5,350 bases of DNA from the NCBI GenBank assembly GCA_031292735.1, contig JARLGP010000156.1, positions 1 through 5,350 of the forward strand. The letters run 5' to 3'. The number at the start of each line of letters is the position of its first letter. Within the stretch, counting starts at the first letter, position 1. The translations under genes were made by a program, and so were the position numbers. This stretch comes from Holophaga sp. Its GTDB lineage: Bacteria; Acidobacteriota; Holophagae; Holophagales; Holophagaceae. The notes under the pieces are model-generated. The model saw only the letters and a program-made list of their open reading frames with translations, made no database searches and was not told the origin of the DNA. Positions 5,334 through 5,350 of this stretch are shown here, one piece after another.

Positions 5334-5350
5334 TGCCTGTCCTTGCGAGA

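Overview
The window is GC-rich bacterial DNA whose third codon positions are strongly G/C in the two large genes. It holds two long, clearly coding, secreted beta-propeller genes facing each other tail to tail (562-2655 on +, 3053-4711 on -). Around and between them lie short fragments of unrelated genes. There is no rRNA, tRNA, CRISPR array, complete insertion sequence or housekeeping operon to fix the taxonomy. The mix of Vgb/NHL-type secreted propellers and Ser-rich linkers would suit a free-living Gram-negative such as an acidobacterium of the Holophagae, but that is a guess.

Layout. 1-500 holds no convincing gene, only two weak fragment candidates on opposite strands and a possible promoter. 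562-2655 (+) encodes a 697-residue exported protein: signal peptide, Lys/Pro linker, Vgb-like propeller, long charged linker, and a compact C-terminal domain (about residues 568-697). That domain looks like a contact-dependent or polymorphic RNase toxin tip (His pair near its start, T-A-Y-P near its end). 2656-3052 is debris: an mprF flippase fragment, then an unidentified fragment without a start. 3053-4711 (-) encodes a 552-residue NHL-repeat protein with two poly-Ser tracts and a highly charged basic/acidic tail. Immediately upstream of it (4708-4884, -) is the amputated last part of a domain homologous to the C-terminus of the first protein. Its stop overlaps the NHL start codon as ATGA. 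4885-5350 contains a 22-residue xanthine-dehydrogenase-type fragment (+) and three hairpin-forming inverted repeats.

How it may work. Both propeller genes are associated with the same toxin-like C-terminal domain: one carries it fused, the other has its remnant as a coupled upstream reading frame. I infer a secreted propeller/effector family that is being shuffled, in a region that collects broken gene pieces. No immunity gene is recognisable next to the fused copy; the place where one would be expected is occupied by the mprF fragment and unidentified debris.
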